From: Corynespora cassiicola
Lineage: Eukaryota > Ascomycota > Dothideomycetes > Pleosporales > Corynesporascaceae
Direction of reading: 5' to 3'
Assembly (NCBI GenBank): GCA_022059125.1
Contig: JAEUWY010000001.1
Coordinates: 4,650,001-4,714,000 of the forward strand
DNA: 64,000 nucleotides
In this document: positions 1 through 11,138 of the stretch, piece by piece
Position numbering within the stretch: the first letter of the stretch is position 1
How the letters are laid out: each line of letters begins with the position of its first letter
Notes under the pieces: model-generated
Database searches by the model: none
Told to the model about the DNA's origin: nothing
The model's input: the letters and a program-made list of their open reading frames with translations, nothing else
Translations under genes and position numbers: made by a program

Positions 1-886
1 GAGAGCGTACGTGCCAAGATCGCTTAGCGCACGGACCTTGTCGCGAACTCCAAAGACTTTTCTTCGAGCGCGACACCCTTCTCCCACTCATTCTCTACTT
101 CAGCGACTCTCGACAACTGTACGATGGCGATGCAGCAGCCTGCTGGTCTTGACGGCCACATCTGCGCTCTGCTTCTGGCTCTCTCCTGGCCTCCCCGGCT
201 GTGCACTCTCTGATACTGATGGTGCATGAGTTTGCGGAGGGCCTGGAGACTCCGCAGATAGCTCTGCAGGCGTGGAGACGGCATGCAGGCCAGCTCTACG
301 CCCAGAGCTATCTCTTTCTACCATCGGTAAGTCCGCTTTTTTTTCTTCTCCCACCTTGCCTTTCCAATGATGAGGTAATTTGCGATTGAGTCCTTCGTCG
401 GAAACCCTCGCCGGGGTTTCTTAACGGCGTTAGACCCATGATATTCAATTTCTTACATATTCTGAGTACCCTTCTCACACACTGTTGCGTATTCCCATGT
501 GTCCTTGGACCCAACGCTGACAGCCAATAGCACTGATATGATCCTGCCGATGATTGTGGCCTGTGATCTGTCACGCACCGTTAACTTCCGATTTAGCCTC
601 ATCTTATACTAAGAATTGTCTTGTAAGTTTATTTTGCTTTCTTTTTTCATGCCTTCGCATGCCCCCATTCCTATGATTAAAACCTTTGCCTAGATAGTAA
701 ATGACCCTTCGGGTATGATTTACTTTTTATCACCAAGATCACTGAGGAATTTCCCATCCAATCATTTTTTTTATACAATCCATCACGAGGTCATCGTTAA
801 CTGGGTTACAGGTTCATATGATCTTGCCTCTTACGCAAGTCTACGTTTCAGATAGTTTAGTTACAAAAATGAACCGGTCCATTTCG
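1..886. other. Left-edge stretch without a supported gene
   Basis: Only short overlapping reading frames without family resemblance occur here. The first 300 bases have a CT-rich character that could be a promoter or 5' leader of a gene outside the window. An AT-rich part near 600-800 follows, which probably contains the 3' UTR of the F-box-like gene on the minus strand. Confidence 0.4.
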
Positions 887-2110
887 TCATGTCTCAACCT
901 GATGAACCTCCCCGTGAGCCTCTGCATTCTCATGCCTGTGGAACGTCCTCGTTATCCTTCTGCCATAGCTCCCATACAGTCTGGTGAGGAGCTCCCGCAC
1001 CATCATGTCCAACCCGGATCTAGTATCAAACTTGTCCCCGCTGTAGGGAAAAGCAACCATGTTCGACCTGGTCGTCTCGTCCTCCATATAAAATTCGAAC
1101 GAGAACCTCTCGGCTTTGCTCAACATGCTCTTGAGTTTGTCGCCTTTTCCGCCCTCCCTTCCTTCCTGGTCTGCCCACTGCCACAGTCTTGGATCGTGGA
1201 AATCGAGCATACCCTTTGGGCTGCTATTGTACAGAATTTGGGCGTTGTAGAGAATATGCCGGAGAAGTTTGAAGTCGCAGCCACAATCCATAACCGCATA
1301 TCGAATCATCTCGGTCGTGATCTGCATCTCGATTCCAAGCAAAACTGATAATGCGGCTACCGCGTACTCATTTCCTTCTCTTATCGCCTCTTTAAAACCA
1401 GCCTTTGCTGTTTCGCCAGCCAGGGATCCCTCCCAATCAATCTCTCCATTCAGCGAGACCAGCACATAAAGGAGAGATGCCTTGCCATCAGTCCATGGAC
1501 CATGCAGTATCTTCTCTGGAATGCGAAAGCCTTCAGCAAAACTGAGGTAGGTGACTTTGGTAAACTTGAAAGGCCACAGCCTATCGAAATGGGCGACGCC
1601 TGGTATCTCCACGCTTGCATCCTTCCATATTCGGCCTCGCGATCGGACCAAAGCATCATGTGCTTTGTTCACGTATGCCAGGAAGAACTCCCAAGTGAAG
1701 AATTTACAGGCAAGAAGCTGAGACTGGAGCTCTGGATCGCTCTCAACCTTACGGTTTCGTATGTTTGCTTTGTGATCCACTGTATGAAAGAATGAGCGCA
1801 TGACGAATTCCATGATGACGGCGCGAGATGACAGTCTTCGTCCGAGATCTGGAGATGCTTGGGGAAGAGCAATGTTCATGCTGGAGAGAAATACCATCTC
1901 CAGAAGCTCTTGGGGGAGACCTTGAAGAGATGGCATGGCTGCAACGGTTTGTTTCTTTGCTTTGCTAAGAGCTGATTTTTTCGTTGAAGTCCGAGGGCGT
2001 TTTGGGGCGGATGGTGAACCGGAAGTAGAGGCGTGAGATTGCGAATAGACAGTCTTGACTGCGCTTCGATTGCGCTTTTTTCCGCGAATCCTCACGGGAG
2101 TTAGGTCCAT
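887..2110 (-). CDS. F-box-like domain protein
   Basis: This is a single-exon frame of 407 residues. I placed the start at 2110 (MDLTPVRIRG) rather than at the upstream in-frame Met at 2260, because the intervening 50 residues look like untranslated leader and lie in the shared promoter. The N-terminus is basic with nuclear-localisation-like patches (KKRNR near 11-15, PKRPR near 36-40). An F-box-like motif follows at about residues 62-94 (GLPQELLEMVFLSS then LGRRLS), the layout seen in many ascomycete F-box proteins. The remaining 300 residues show no repeats I recognise. By family knowledge it would be an SCF substrate adaptor that binds Skp1, but the target is unknown. It is divergent from the NUP35-type gene, 266 bp apart. 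An alternative is a leucine-rich basic protein that only mimics an F-box. Confidence 0.6.
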   Translation of the reverse strand: MDLTPVRIRGKKRNRSAVKTVYSQSHASTSGSPSAPKRPRTSTKKSALSKAKKQTVAAMPSLQGLPQELLEMVFLSSMNIALPQASPDLGRRLSSRAVIMEFVMRSFFHTVDHKANIRNRKVESDPELQSQLLACKFFTWEFFLAYVNKAHDALVRSRGRIWKDASVEIPGVAHFDRLWPFKFTKVTYLSFAEGFRIPEKILHGPWTDGKASLLYVLVSLNGEIDWEGSLAGETAKAGFKEAIREGNEYAVAALSVLLGIEMQITTEMIRYAVMDCGCDFKLLRHILYNAQILYNSSPKGMLDFHDPRLWQWADQEGREGGKGDKLKSMLSKAERFSFEFYMEDETTRSNMVAFPYSGDKFDTRSGLDMMVRELLTRLYGSYGRRITRTFHRHENAEAHGEVHQVET

Positions 2111-2376
2111 CTTATGTACGCGTCGCAATGTGATAGGCAGCAGGATTATCAGTTGCTGTGCATGAAACTCTACTGAACCAGGCAAGGTGCGGAAGAACTG
2201 CAGGTGTGGCGGTGATGGGCGCACGAGCCAATCGTGGCTGCGCACAGCCGGGGCTCTCATCGTTGCCGGACTTTTGTTTCTCCCCCGTCACCATAAACAA
2301 AGTCCCAACCTTCAGCTTCCCCGCGCCCTCACTATCACCGTATTCCGACCCTTCGCCCACGAGGGGGCTAGCGAAA
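2111..2376. promoter_or_regulatory. Shared divergent promoter of the F-box-like gene and the Nup35-type gene
   Basis: The two genes start back to back with only 266 bp between their ATG codons, so this stretch must carry both promoters. I see no clear TATA box. That fits housekeeping-type transcription but is inference. Confidence 0.5.
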
Positions 2377-3840
2377 ATGCAAGTCCACGCGGTGCCCGAT
2401 TCCGAGCGCGCCTTTGACTCTATGGGGAGGAAGCTGCCCTGGGCCTACGAATTCGCAGAGTAAGTGAGCTCCTTTCAGCAACAGCACAAACCTTTGGTGC
2501 GGTGTTGTCTTGGTACGAGGTGGCTCTAGTCACGTATTTTCAAACATTTTGGGCTTTCTTTACGCGTTCTCTCCCGCGTACATCGCCTGGCCCGCCTTGA
2601 GCAGATGGAGCATAGCTAACGGTGGCCTCGCTATAGCTCAGATCATGGTTCCCGCCGCATGCCCGAAGAGAAAGGACCGTTCGGGAAAGCCAGAAAACGC
2701 GGACTCTCTCGAAGCCGGTCACAAGGTGGCGCGCCCGAAAAAGACCAAGCGAAGCTCGATAATATGCGCACGATCGATGACATTTTCACGCGCCATTTCG
2801 CCCAGGAGGAGAAGAAAAGGGAGAGCCAGGGCCTGAACTCTGCGTTGCCATCATCGAACTCGGCACAACATTTGTTAGATTCCACGGCTCTTGGGCCGTC
2901 ATTCCAAGCTGGCGCGTCAACAAATGTGCCCCCAAAACAACCAACTGAAGTCATGCTCTATGGATACGGAAACGAGGTTCAATGGGCTGCTATCCAATTC
3001 TACGAGAAAGCATCTCAGGGAATCATATACGAAGAATATGACCGAGAACCCCCACACTCAAGATACGGCTACACCGTCAACCAGCACCGCGCATCAAGAT
3101 ATCGCTCCCTGAGCAAGTCTGCGCTGCAAAAGGTTAATGAGTTCGTAGGTGGAGAGCACTGGATCAAAGTCACGTTCGATTCCCCCGAAGCTGCGGAGCG
3201 CGCATGCCATTATTCGCCACATCTTATCCAGGGCTACACAATCTATGCAGAGTATTATAGGGGCACCCCTCCGGTTGCGGGCGATCAAGCAATTCGAGCA
3301 ACAGCGGGAGGAACGATTTCGCAAACTGCATCGCCAAATACAACATCCTCACGAACGATGCCCGCGTCACAATCCTCCGCTACACTATCGTCTGCGACTG
3401 CGACTGCTACCGACTCTCGGCCGCCACAAGAGCCTGCAATTCCTGTCATATCAGGCGGTTTCCCCTCCCAAGCTGTTGAACCCGTTGAACCTCAAGGGCT
3501 TCGTCAACGCGTGCCTCATGAGACTCGAGGAACACCTTCGCAAGCGGGCATGGGCGAAAAACCACTTCTCATCAGAGGTGCAAAGCGTGCACAGTTTCTA
3601 TCCCAGGACCAAGCATTTCTTCCTGCACCTCCGCGCTGGCAGCAAACACTTGGATCATGGCCAATCATTGGATGGGTAATCGGGTCTGGACATGGTATCA
3701 TCGGCGACTCAGTGCCACGGAAAGAGGATGGCAGTTTCGACAGCATTAATGCGAGTTTGTACTGGCGCATGTGGTATACGGTGGACTCATGCTTTGGCAC
3801 GGACTTCTGTGGTGTTAAAGACGCCGAGTATGACGATTAG
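2377..3840 (+). CDS. Nup35/Nup53-type RRM protein, probable nuclear pore component
   Basis: The gene has two exons, 2377-2459 and 2637-3840, giving 428 residues. The intron has a GTAAGT donor, a GCTAAC branch point and a TATAG acceptor, and the join keeps frame (EFA-D-SDHG). Residues about 131-240 form the divergent RRM of the Nup35/Nup53 family: a first strand beginning VMLYGYG, a helix ending near QFYEKAS, and a late strand HWIKVTF followed by an AERA helix. Proteins of this family sit in the inner ring of the nuclear pore and use the RRM to dimerise rather than to bind RNA. The C-terminus has a conserved hydrophobic piece (SWPIIGWVIGSGHGIIGDS, about 367-385) and ends acidic. The regions flanking the RRM are low-complexity and probably disordered. 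It is divergent with the F-box-like gene. Confidence 0.78.
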
Positions 3841-5482
3841 GCGTGTAGGCGGGCGTCTGGTATGGTCTAAAGGCACAGGTGATGGAGTGAGAGGTTCTAT
3901 GACTTGACGAATCGCTCTATCAAAAGCATTGGGTGGCGTTTCGAGGATGTTGACTACATCCTTGGTGGATTACTTTGAGCAATCGAGATTTTGGTTGGCA
4001 ATTGCAGACTTGGGCTTTCAGATACCAATCGCCTGCATGTATTAATTCAAAGTGTAAACTTTCCTGCATTGTGCTTGATTCACAAATGCACTATACATGA
4101 ATAGATTAATATGCATAGCACCAACAGGCGGTCTCCACTCATGGTATTGGATGAATTCAATAGCTCTGTGCGATTGGTACAACACTAATCCTAGTCTTCT
4201 CGTTCGTTCTTTCTAGGGCGCACAAGTCGTCGAACTCAGCCACGGCCTGACCAGAACGCCAGTGGGCCTTTACATTGGAGTATTGATGTTTGAAGGTATA
4301 TGCAGGCTAATGTAGCAAACCATCATTGGGAACTGCTCGTATCGTTGATTGAGACTAGGTATACTGTGGTAGAATCGCGAGGTCGAGATAAGGGGAGTCA
4401 GTGTGAGAGATTTCTCGCCTCAAGCATGCTCAACTTGTCCTTCGCATCACTCGAAAGCTTCTCTCGCGTTTAATGGTGATTTTCGAGCGAAAGCTCCTCG
4501 ACAGTGACAAAGCGTCTCAGTCTCAACATGGCATTTTGCGGAGGCCGTAAATGTAGCACACTACCCATGGCATGTTGGTTATTGTGTGTTCCTTAGCTCG
4601 TGTTTCGATCGCATAGCCACTCGCAAGGTCTGCTTTATCGGGAAAGATACATGGCACTCTTTCCCATGCCCGGTATTCACATGCGACAACCTTAAGGCCT
4701 CGGGAGCCGTCATTAGCGATTGTGAAGATTTGCACACATTCAGAGTACAGTGCAAATGCCAATTGCAATTTCTAATATATCATCAGAATCAACGTAACTT
4801 CAGTGCATTATGATCTTCCCTCATTGCTATCCTTGCAAGACAAAATCCATGTATGATTTTCGTAGCATTAGTACTGTCTCCCCACAGTTGAAAAGGCTGT
4901 ATGTGGCAACCAATTCACAGGCTGTTAGGTTGCCAACCCAAAATCAGCCTGACGGCGAATCAAGTCTCCCTGATCCACGATCAGCACCCTTGGCGTCGCT
5001 ATTCGCAGTTTAGGTCACCCGCTGCGCCAGGCTCTTGGCAAGGCTGTACAAAGACCGGAGTGCGCATTGCATCATACGATTGGCGACCATGCAAAAAGAA
5101 GATGTGGGTGATCGAGGCTAAGCTGCATCCAAGGCAAGGTTCTCCAGTAGGAGGCAGTGTCGCTGGACCTTGGCTGAGGATTCGCGAAGGATATGCATGC
5201 GAAGCTATCTGAAACCCCAATTTTGGCTTCATTTGGCGGGATGCCTTAATGATCTTCTTCTGGGCGACCTCCAGATAAATAAAGTATCTATTCTCCGACT
5301 TGAAACCAACAAGTCTTTTATATCATACAGCAGTACTTGAGCCTTCAATCCACGGTTGAACGTTGACTATTCTATTGAACCACTCCCAATAGAAAACACC
5401 ATTGCGAACAACACCTCCAGAGCTATTGTACAGCAAAACTTCTTGCCATCTGTCATTATAATTACAAATAAGCGACTTAATT
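3841..5482. other. Intergenic, no gene seen
   Basis: The 3' flank of the nucleoporin gene is followed by about 1.6 kb of mixed sequence with only short unrelated reading frames. The last 250 bases are AT-richer and would hold the promoter of the four-TM protein gene. Confidence 0.5.
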
Positions 5483-6176
5483 ATGCCAACTCGAAGGTCG
5501 AGGAATTGCCATGTTGCACATTTCGTTCATGAACATTGCAGTCCACCTCGAGATACCCGCTGGCGGAATGGAATCTACCCCCGTTTCCTTGTCGGTTTCT
5601 GCACCAAGACAATCTTTCTTCTCATATTTATCTTTCTGATAGTCGGTGACCTTGTGTTACTCAACGAGCTATGGCCCTCGAAATATAATGCTAACGAACC
5701 GTAAGTTGAAACCCCAAACCGACCATCTCAGTCACTTACATATAGGCAGGTTCTCTTTCTTTTTCCGAATCGGCATCGCACTTTTCCCTGATCTACTCTT
5801 CACAATCATCACGATCGTTTGCATCTATACCGGCAAATTACACCCCGTCACCTCACTTGTCGTGTCGATATTCGGGTTCGGTCTTTATCCTGTCGCATGC
5901 TTTTTCAACATCATCACTGTTTACTCAAACGAGTATCCTTTCGATGGAAGGGAAAGCTGGTACGCGCTAGGTTATGCAGGAGCAGCCTTTCAGGCTATAC
6001 TTGCACTGTTCTATCTGGCGCTGATGGTTGTCTCAGCAATCGCGGTCCATAGATGGAGAAAAGTAAAGAGAACCAGCCAAAACGATGGTTGGAACGATCT
6101 TGAAAACATGAGAAAGAGTTTGGACCAGTCTGGACGTAGTAGTGATGCTACAGCTGATTCGAAGGCGACTTTCTAG
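5483..6176 (+). CDS. Small four-TM membrane protein (MARVEL-like layout), function unknown
   Basis: The two exons, 5483-5700 and 5750-6176, encode 214 residues. The 49 bp intron has a GTAAGT donor and a TATAGGCAG acceptor; using the downstream AG keeps the frame (NEP-FSFFFRIG). Four hydrophobic segments are evident: one near 38-62, one starting at the exon junction (FSFFFRIGIALF), one with LVVSIFGFGLYPVACFF, and a last ending VVSAIAVHRWRK. The C-terminal 40 residues are hydrophilic and Ser/Asp-rich. The spacing resembles fungal MARVEL-type or other small tetraspanning proteins of the plasma membrane, but I recognise no specific family motif. The start is the only Met in exon 1 and gives a basic N-terminus. 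Confidence 0.65.
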
Positions 6177-7309
6177 GCACGCAAGAAGTAACGAAAGAAA
6201 TGAAGGGGAATCGAAGGGGAATCGAATTCTTTGTCTAATATTAATGTCTAATACACAATGCGATGCTATTGTTTGTAGTAAACCAGTTCATTTGGTAATT
6301 TTGGGTTTTACTCTCTAGAAAGAACTATTGAATTGAATGCAGTTGGGATTTCAGAGGCTCTCTTTGAGATGCGGTCTGACGACTACCAACCACGCATCAT
6401 CCCTTTGGTGCATTTGAACGGCAAGAACTTGACTTGAAATACCTTCATCAGTCAAGCTTTGCAATAGAACGAACATCCACAGTTGAACGATCTTGTCACG
6501 TGCAAAATTACACCCAGGAAAATGGATCGCTTGCGAAGTTTAGCATGTAGCTTTGCAACGTTAATTCAGATGGCTTGAATGCTACAAGGAGTGGCGCCAT
6601 GCTGATAAAGGTTGTTCTGGCAAATGACGGGAGGGCGGCGCTGGAAACGGAGATGTACCTGATCACACCAACCCCAGAAGATGATGAAGCCCCACAAAGG
6701 TTTGGCTGACGGCGCTAAATACCGTTTCACCCGGCTCCGTATACTCCACGTGATAGGGTTGCAGTAATTTCAGAGAAGTGTGTGCGCAAAAAAAATAAGG
6801 ACGCGATATAAGATTCCGAGCAGTTGCAGGAGAATTAGCATGATCAATGGTGGAGGAACGGGGAGTGGAGTCAATGATTGGTGGCCTGGGGTGCGTGTAG
6901 GTACGGCTGGGACGCTATTCCTAAACACGTCTCGTATCCGGCGATCACCCTCACAATTAGAGTGTCCTTTCGACGATTCATCTTACTCGACCACAACTAC
7001 GTCTGCGACGCCATATATCGACAGCAGAGGTTGTTTGAGCCGGACAGCATATGTGGGTTGTCATTCCCGCAATTTCAAAGGTTTGCTTTGCTGGGTGTCC
7101 AGCGTCGACCTCTCTTTGGGGGACCGGAAACGCCTCGCAAATTGCCAGTATCGTAACTAAAGGTGAGCGGCAGACTTTAGAAAGTTTATTGAACGCATAA
7201 AAATCAAGTATTTCCGATCCCGAAAGGTGGGCTATTATTATAACCGGGCAGTATATTTGAGTGCTGCCACTGAGTAGTCAGATACGAACAGATCTGCACA
7301 AACACAACC
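6177..7309. other. Intergenic, promoter region of the bZIP gene
   Basis: No gene is supported. A 126-codon frame at 6780-7160 has no recognisable composition. TATA-like stretches (TATATTTGA near 7250) lie about 60 bases before the bZIP start and may be its core promoter. Confidence 0.45.
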
Positions 7310-8785
7310 ATGAAAAACTTTACGTTTCGCCAGTATCGGTCATCTCCAAAAGAGGGTAAGTGATTATTTCCTTCAATCTGTTCTCATGTGAAGCTTAGTG
7401 TTTCGCTGCTATCGCGAATGACGGATTGCCCGTTCTTAAGACGAGAGCAGAAAGACACTTCATGTTATCACTAATGTAATAGAGCTGGCCATGTAACTCT
7501 TCCTTCACAATTCAGTATCAAGTCTGACTATCTGTGTTACAGATTCCAATCCATCTGGTGGCGAAGTGCAGGACAAAGACAATGCAGCATACCTGAAACG
7601 AAGGGAGCAAGTCCGTCGGGCTCAGCGGTAAGCCATAGATTCTTGGAGTTCAGATAACGACTTATAACCTCAGAACACATCGTGAGCGCAAAGAGAATTA
7701 CATCAAATCTTTAGAAAACGAACTTCTCCAGCTCCGCACCAACGAAGCTCGTATCCTCCAAGAGACAAGAGGGTTGTATTCAGAGCTTGCACGCCTGAAG
7801 AGATTGCTGGATACGCATGGCATTAAATATGGGAGTTCTTCAGAAATTACCCCGAATAACCAGCCAGCGAACCTTCCCAGCCCCCCAGGCGCGAGCTCCA
7901 TCGGTATTCTAGTGAATCCGCATCATAATCACCAACAGCTGCATATGTCAAACCCACAGAGACCTGCTGGAGAAAATTTCTGGCTGAGCGAAAGCGATGG
8001 CAGCACAAGCGCTAAATCGACACCAAACAAGGACTTGAAGAAGAAGAGAAGCTTTTGGAGGGGTAAGAGCCGAACTGAGAATATACTCCAAGATGATCAG
8101 GGTAGGTCTTATCTACGTTGCATTCAGTTGTCTTCTAAAATCTATAGACTTCGGCCAGTCAACTCCTACTACTCGGGACGCGTCTTCAATCATCGCATCT
8201 ACCTCCAAGCTGAACATCAAAGACGTAGATCATACCAGCATTGGTATGGAATTTGTTCTAAGGTAGGAATACAGATCGATATATGGAATCTCTGTTTAAC
8301 CTTAACATAGTCTTGAAGCACCCTGCCTCCACCACACGCAAGGCTCGCCTAAGGATCCATACCAACCGACAGGCCATGCGCTAACCACAACGGCGCCGTT
8401 ACTTTTCCAAGCCCCCGGTCAGCCTATAGACACAAAAAGCAGCACAAACACTCGCTGGGAGGTGCCCAACCTCGGTCTCGAAAACCTGCTCTCGCTCTCG
8501 ACTCACTTTGATCTCACTGACGAGATCACGCCAGTTCAAGCGTGGCACTACATCCGCTCGCATCCTGACTTTGAGACTATCAATGTCTCTGGGTTGAGAA
8601 AGCTTACGGAGGACATGTTGAAGCACGTAAAATGCCACGGGTATGACGATGCTTCTGTTAATGTCGCATATTACTTTAACTGACATCTTTCTCTATTTAG
8701 GTTCGGTGCAGTGGTAGAGACGGACATATTTGGGAATCTATTGAGAGGTTTGTTTCCAAAGGCTGCATTTGATTTTGGGTTTTGA
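7310..8785 (+). CDS. bZIP transcription factor (Yap/AP-1-like basic region)
   Basis: There are six exons: 7310-7355, 7543-7627, 7674-8101, 8148-8262, 8311-8640 and 8701-8785, giving 362 residues. Every junction has GT-AG ends and the frame closes exactly. Residues about 34-50 (RREQVRRAQRTHRERK) form a fungal bZIP basic region of the Yap-like class, carrying the Q..R.AQR pattern. A leucine zipper follows, reading on to about residue 95. The middle is Ser/Pro/Asn-rich. The C-terminal domain carries the conserved ITPVQAW..I..HPDF and VKCHGFGAVVE signatures found in many filamentous-fungal bZIP regulators; the last signature appears only after removing the 60 bp intron 8641-8700. It should act in the nucleus as a dimeric transcription regulator. 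Its targets are unknown. The GGTAAG at 8062 is a possible alternative donor. Confidence 0.85.
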
Positions 8786-8984
8786 AGACGCAGAATCACG
8801 TGTGATGGTCTTGACTGGGTGGCGTGGAGAGGCTGGAGCGGCGTGCGCAGGAGACTTTCTATAGGTGAACGCAACAATATTTGAACAAGAAAAGCAATAC
8901 ATTTATCCTATCTGTTTGGTTTTTTTCTGACTTCGTATTCACATACGAAATGTTTGAAGGGCGAGAGTTGGTGTTTGTTATAGC

Positions 8985-9401
8985 TCAACGAATGACATTG
9001 TCCTTTGGTGCACTCGCCTTCGCATTCCGATCTCTAGACTCTTGAAGAATCTGATCCTCCGTCCTCTTGTTTCCCCTCGCAATCAACTTGTCAATTAAAC
9101 TACCCTTCTTTGGCTCGCCCGTTTTATCGGCCTCGTCAAATTCCTTCAGGTACGCATCGCGCTCCTCGGGCGTCATTGCAGCGAGTTCTGAGTCAACGCT
9201 GTTACGTGCATCTATGTCGTGTCAGTTGAATGTATGAGAAGGGTGCACAAGGTTCATCGGTACATGAACCCGAGAGGTTGGGATGTGTGCTATTGGGTGG
9301 TTAAGTCATGACGTACCCTCTGAATTGTGTTCATACTGCGTGTTGGCCTCTTCAGCATTCGACTTGCGGCGGATATGAAGCTTTTCCTTGAGCTTTTCCA
9401 T
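8985..9401 (-). CDS. Small conserved hydrophilic protein, function unknown
   Basis: There are two exons on the minus strand, 9401-9317 and 9211-8985, encoding 103 residues. Exon 1 gives MEKLKEKLHIRRKSNAEEA, and the join (NSE-D-ARNSVDSELAAMTPEER) is in frame with a GTACGT donor and an ATAG acceptor. The protein is charged and has no signal peptide or membrane segment. The MTPEERDAYLKEFD and KGSLIDKLIARGNKRTE pieces resemble small conserved proteins I associate with many ascomycetes, but I know no function. It converges on the bZIP gene with 199 bp between stop codons. Confidence 0.68.
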
Positions 9402-9815
9402 GGTGACTTTGAGTTTTTAGAAGCAGTTGGAGATAAGTTTCGTGGTTGTGGAAGGTTGGGCGATTTGGTAGTGAGGAGGGTTGCACTGCGGAGGAGGCGC
9501 TTTCTCCACGTATGTAGTACGTCATTGACGGATTCTTGGAATGCTAGGCAAACCGTGACAATTCTCTTCGTTCATGGGTAGCTTTACGGCCATTCTATTG
9601 ACATTCTTTGAATGGCGCTTGATTTTTAGGGGCATTACGTATGGTTTGGTGAGGTTAGCATGATGCCCAGGTCGGTGCAATGGAGATCACCCGTCACGTG
9701 ACCATCTTCCCGCGCCCTAGTGGGTCTCACTGAAAGAGGGTCATACAATCGCAAGAAGGCCCAGAACATCATGAGAAGTGAAAAATGCCAATTATATTGG
9801 GCTATCTGATTGATT
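9402..9815. other. Intergenic, promoter of the small conserved protein gene
   Basis: About 410 bp lie between two minus-strand genes. A reading frame at 9327-9581 on the plus strand is only antisense overlap. No distinct elements are recognised. Confidence 0.45.
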
Positions 9816-10443
9816 TTAACACAGGCATGGCAAGTGGATGGTCTGGTAATTGCTGCACGCCCTCCCGCTCGGCGTATCACTTCCTGTCTGTAGGTAAAGA
9901 TCATAGTATCCATTGTCGCTTGATGCGCAAACAAGAAAGTTTAGCTCTGTTATTAAATTAGATTCATACCTTTGAGATTCTCGACCCTCGAATATGACAA
10001 TGATGGATTTGGACATGAACAGCACTTACGTCTTCCATAGCTACTCCCTTGCACCGTGATTATGGTATCACCTTCCAGCCCCCATGCGGCAGTATCGCCA
10101 GTGGCACCCCAAGCAAGCGGTTTGTACGATGTTGACGCGGTCTGGATGTTTAGGTATTGGCTAGTCTTTTTGGATTGTATTGTGGGTCCAATCGTAAATT
10201 CGTCGGCGTTGCTTTCGGGACCGAGGACGGGGATGCTAGCTAAACGATATCAGCTGCAAGTTTCGAAGCACTATTCAATCACACCATTCGCATACCATTC
10301 TTCGGATTTGCTTGCAGATAAAGATGGTAGATTGGCTCGCGGACGCCACGAATCTTACCAACTGTCGCTGCAGCCACCGATTCCACTGGTGCAGACAACG
10401 CACCCTGGAAGAGTAACAGAGCTGAAGTAACGAGAAACAGCAT
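9816..10443 (-). CDS. Small secreted protein, remotely like PhiA-type cell-wall proteins
   Basis: There are three exons on the minus strand, 10443-10296, 10239-10030 and 9946-9816, encoding 162 residues. It begins with a clear signal peptide (MLFLVTSALLLFQGALSA) with cleavage expected after residue 18, so it should be secreted or wall-associated. The body contains ILV-rich strands, a WGATGDTAAWGLEG stretch, then FLVCASSDNGYYDLYLQTG and a Cys-rich end (IHLPCLC). The strand pattern and the LVC..(D/N)GYY.LY....D.P.G..C run remind me of fungal PhiA-like surface proteins, but the match is from memory and weak. The upstream in-frame Met at 10527 was not used because the signal peptide starts at 10443. 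The size and four cysteines would also fit a small secreted effector-like protein. Confidence 0.7.
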
Positions 10444-11138
10444 GTTAAAATCTGTAGAAGTTTTGATTATCTTTCGAAAAGTGTTTACTTGAGGCAAACT
10501 CAGATGGACAAATGAATAGCCGCGCATTTCGATGGCTTTGCCTTTTATATGATCTTTTTGACATTTTTTTTAGCTTATTAGCACAATATATTATATATTC
10601 ATCCTGAATACGTATAATGTCGCAGATCTTTATCTAGTTTTCCTGGGATAGATGACGGCCCTGGTGATTGTTGTCTCCGTTGGTGCCAAAAAGATAACTA
10701 TGGGGTTGACGCAAGATACGATAGGGATTGAATCATGATATGCATAGCGAACAGCATATATAACATCATCAAAAGTCATGGTGGCGAGGTTTTATCATGT
10801 AGAGTGTTGCCATGGTTAGCATTTGCGGGGGCTGAAGGGGCGGTATAGCGGGCCGGGGTCCAAATGAAAAGGTCGCTCCGAAATGAGAGTAGCGCGATGG
10901 AATGGTTTAGGGAAAACGGTCCTCAATCCAAAAAGTTACGTAGTGTCAACTGCTCCAAACAAATACGTAAGGTCTGAATTATTCACATGTACCGCTATTA
11001 TATATACTGTGTGTTCATGTAAAGGCTCAAAGCAACGCCTTTCCGTGAAAATACCAAGAACTCCGTGCTAAAATGACCCAAGGCCAATAACGCAAGGATA
11101 CTGTACAAACCAAATAATCAACTCGAATACTGTTTCAA
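10444..11138. other. Intergenic AT-rich stretch
   Basis: This contains the promoter of the secreted protein gene and, at its right end, the 3' flank of the LtrA gene. An AT-rich run with TTATATATT near 10580 is visible. No coding frame is supported. Confidence 0.45.

Noticed and set aside
818..1348. 176-codon plus-strand frame
   Set aside because: It lies antisense to the F-box-like gene and has no family resemblance.
6780..7160. 126-codon frame upstream of the bZIP gene
   Set aside because: No family resemblance; likely part of the promoter region.
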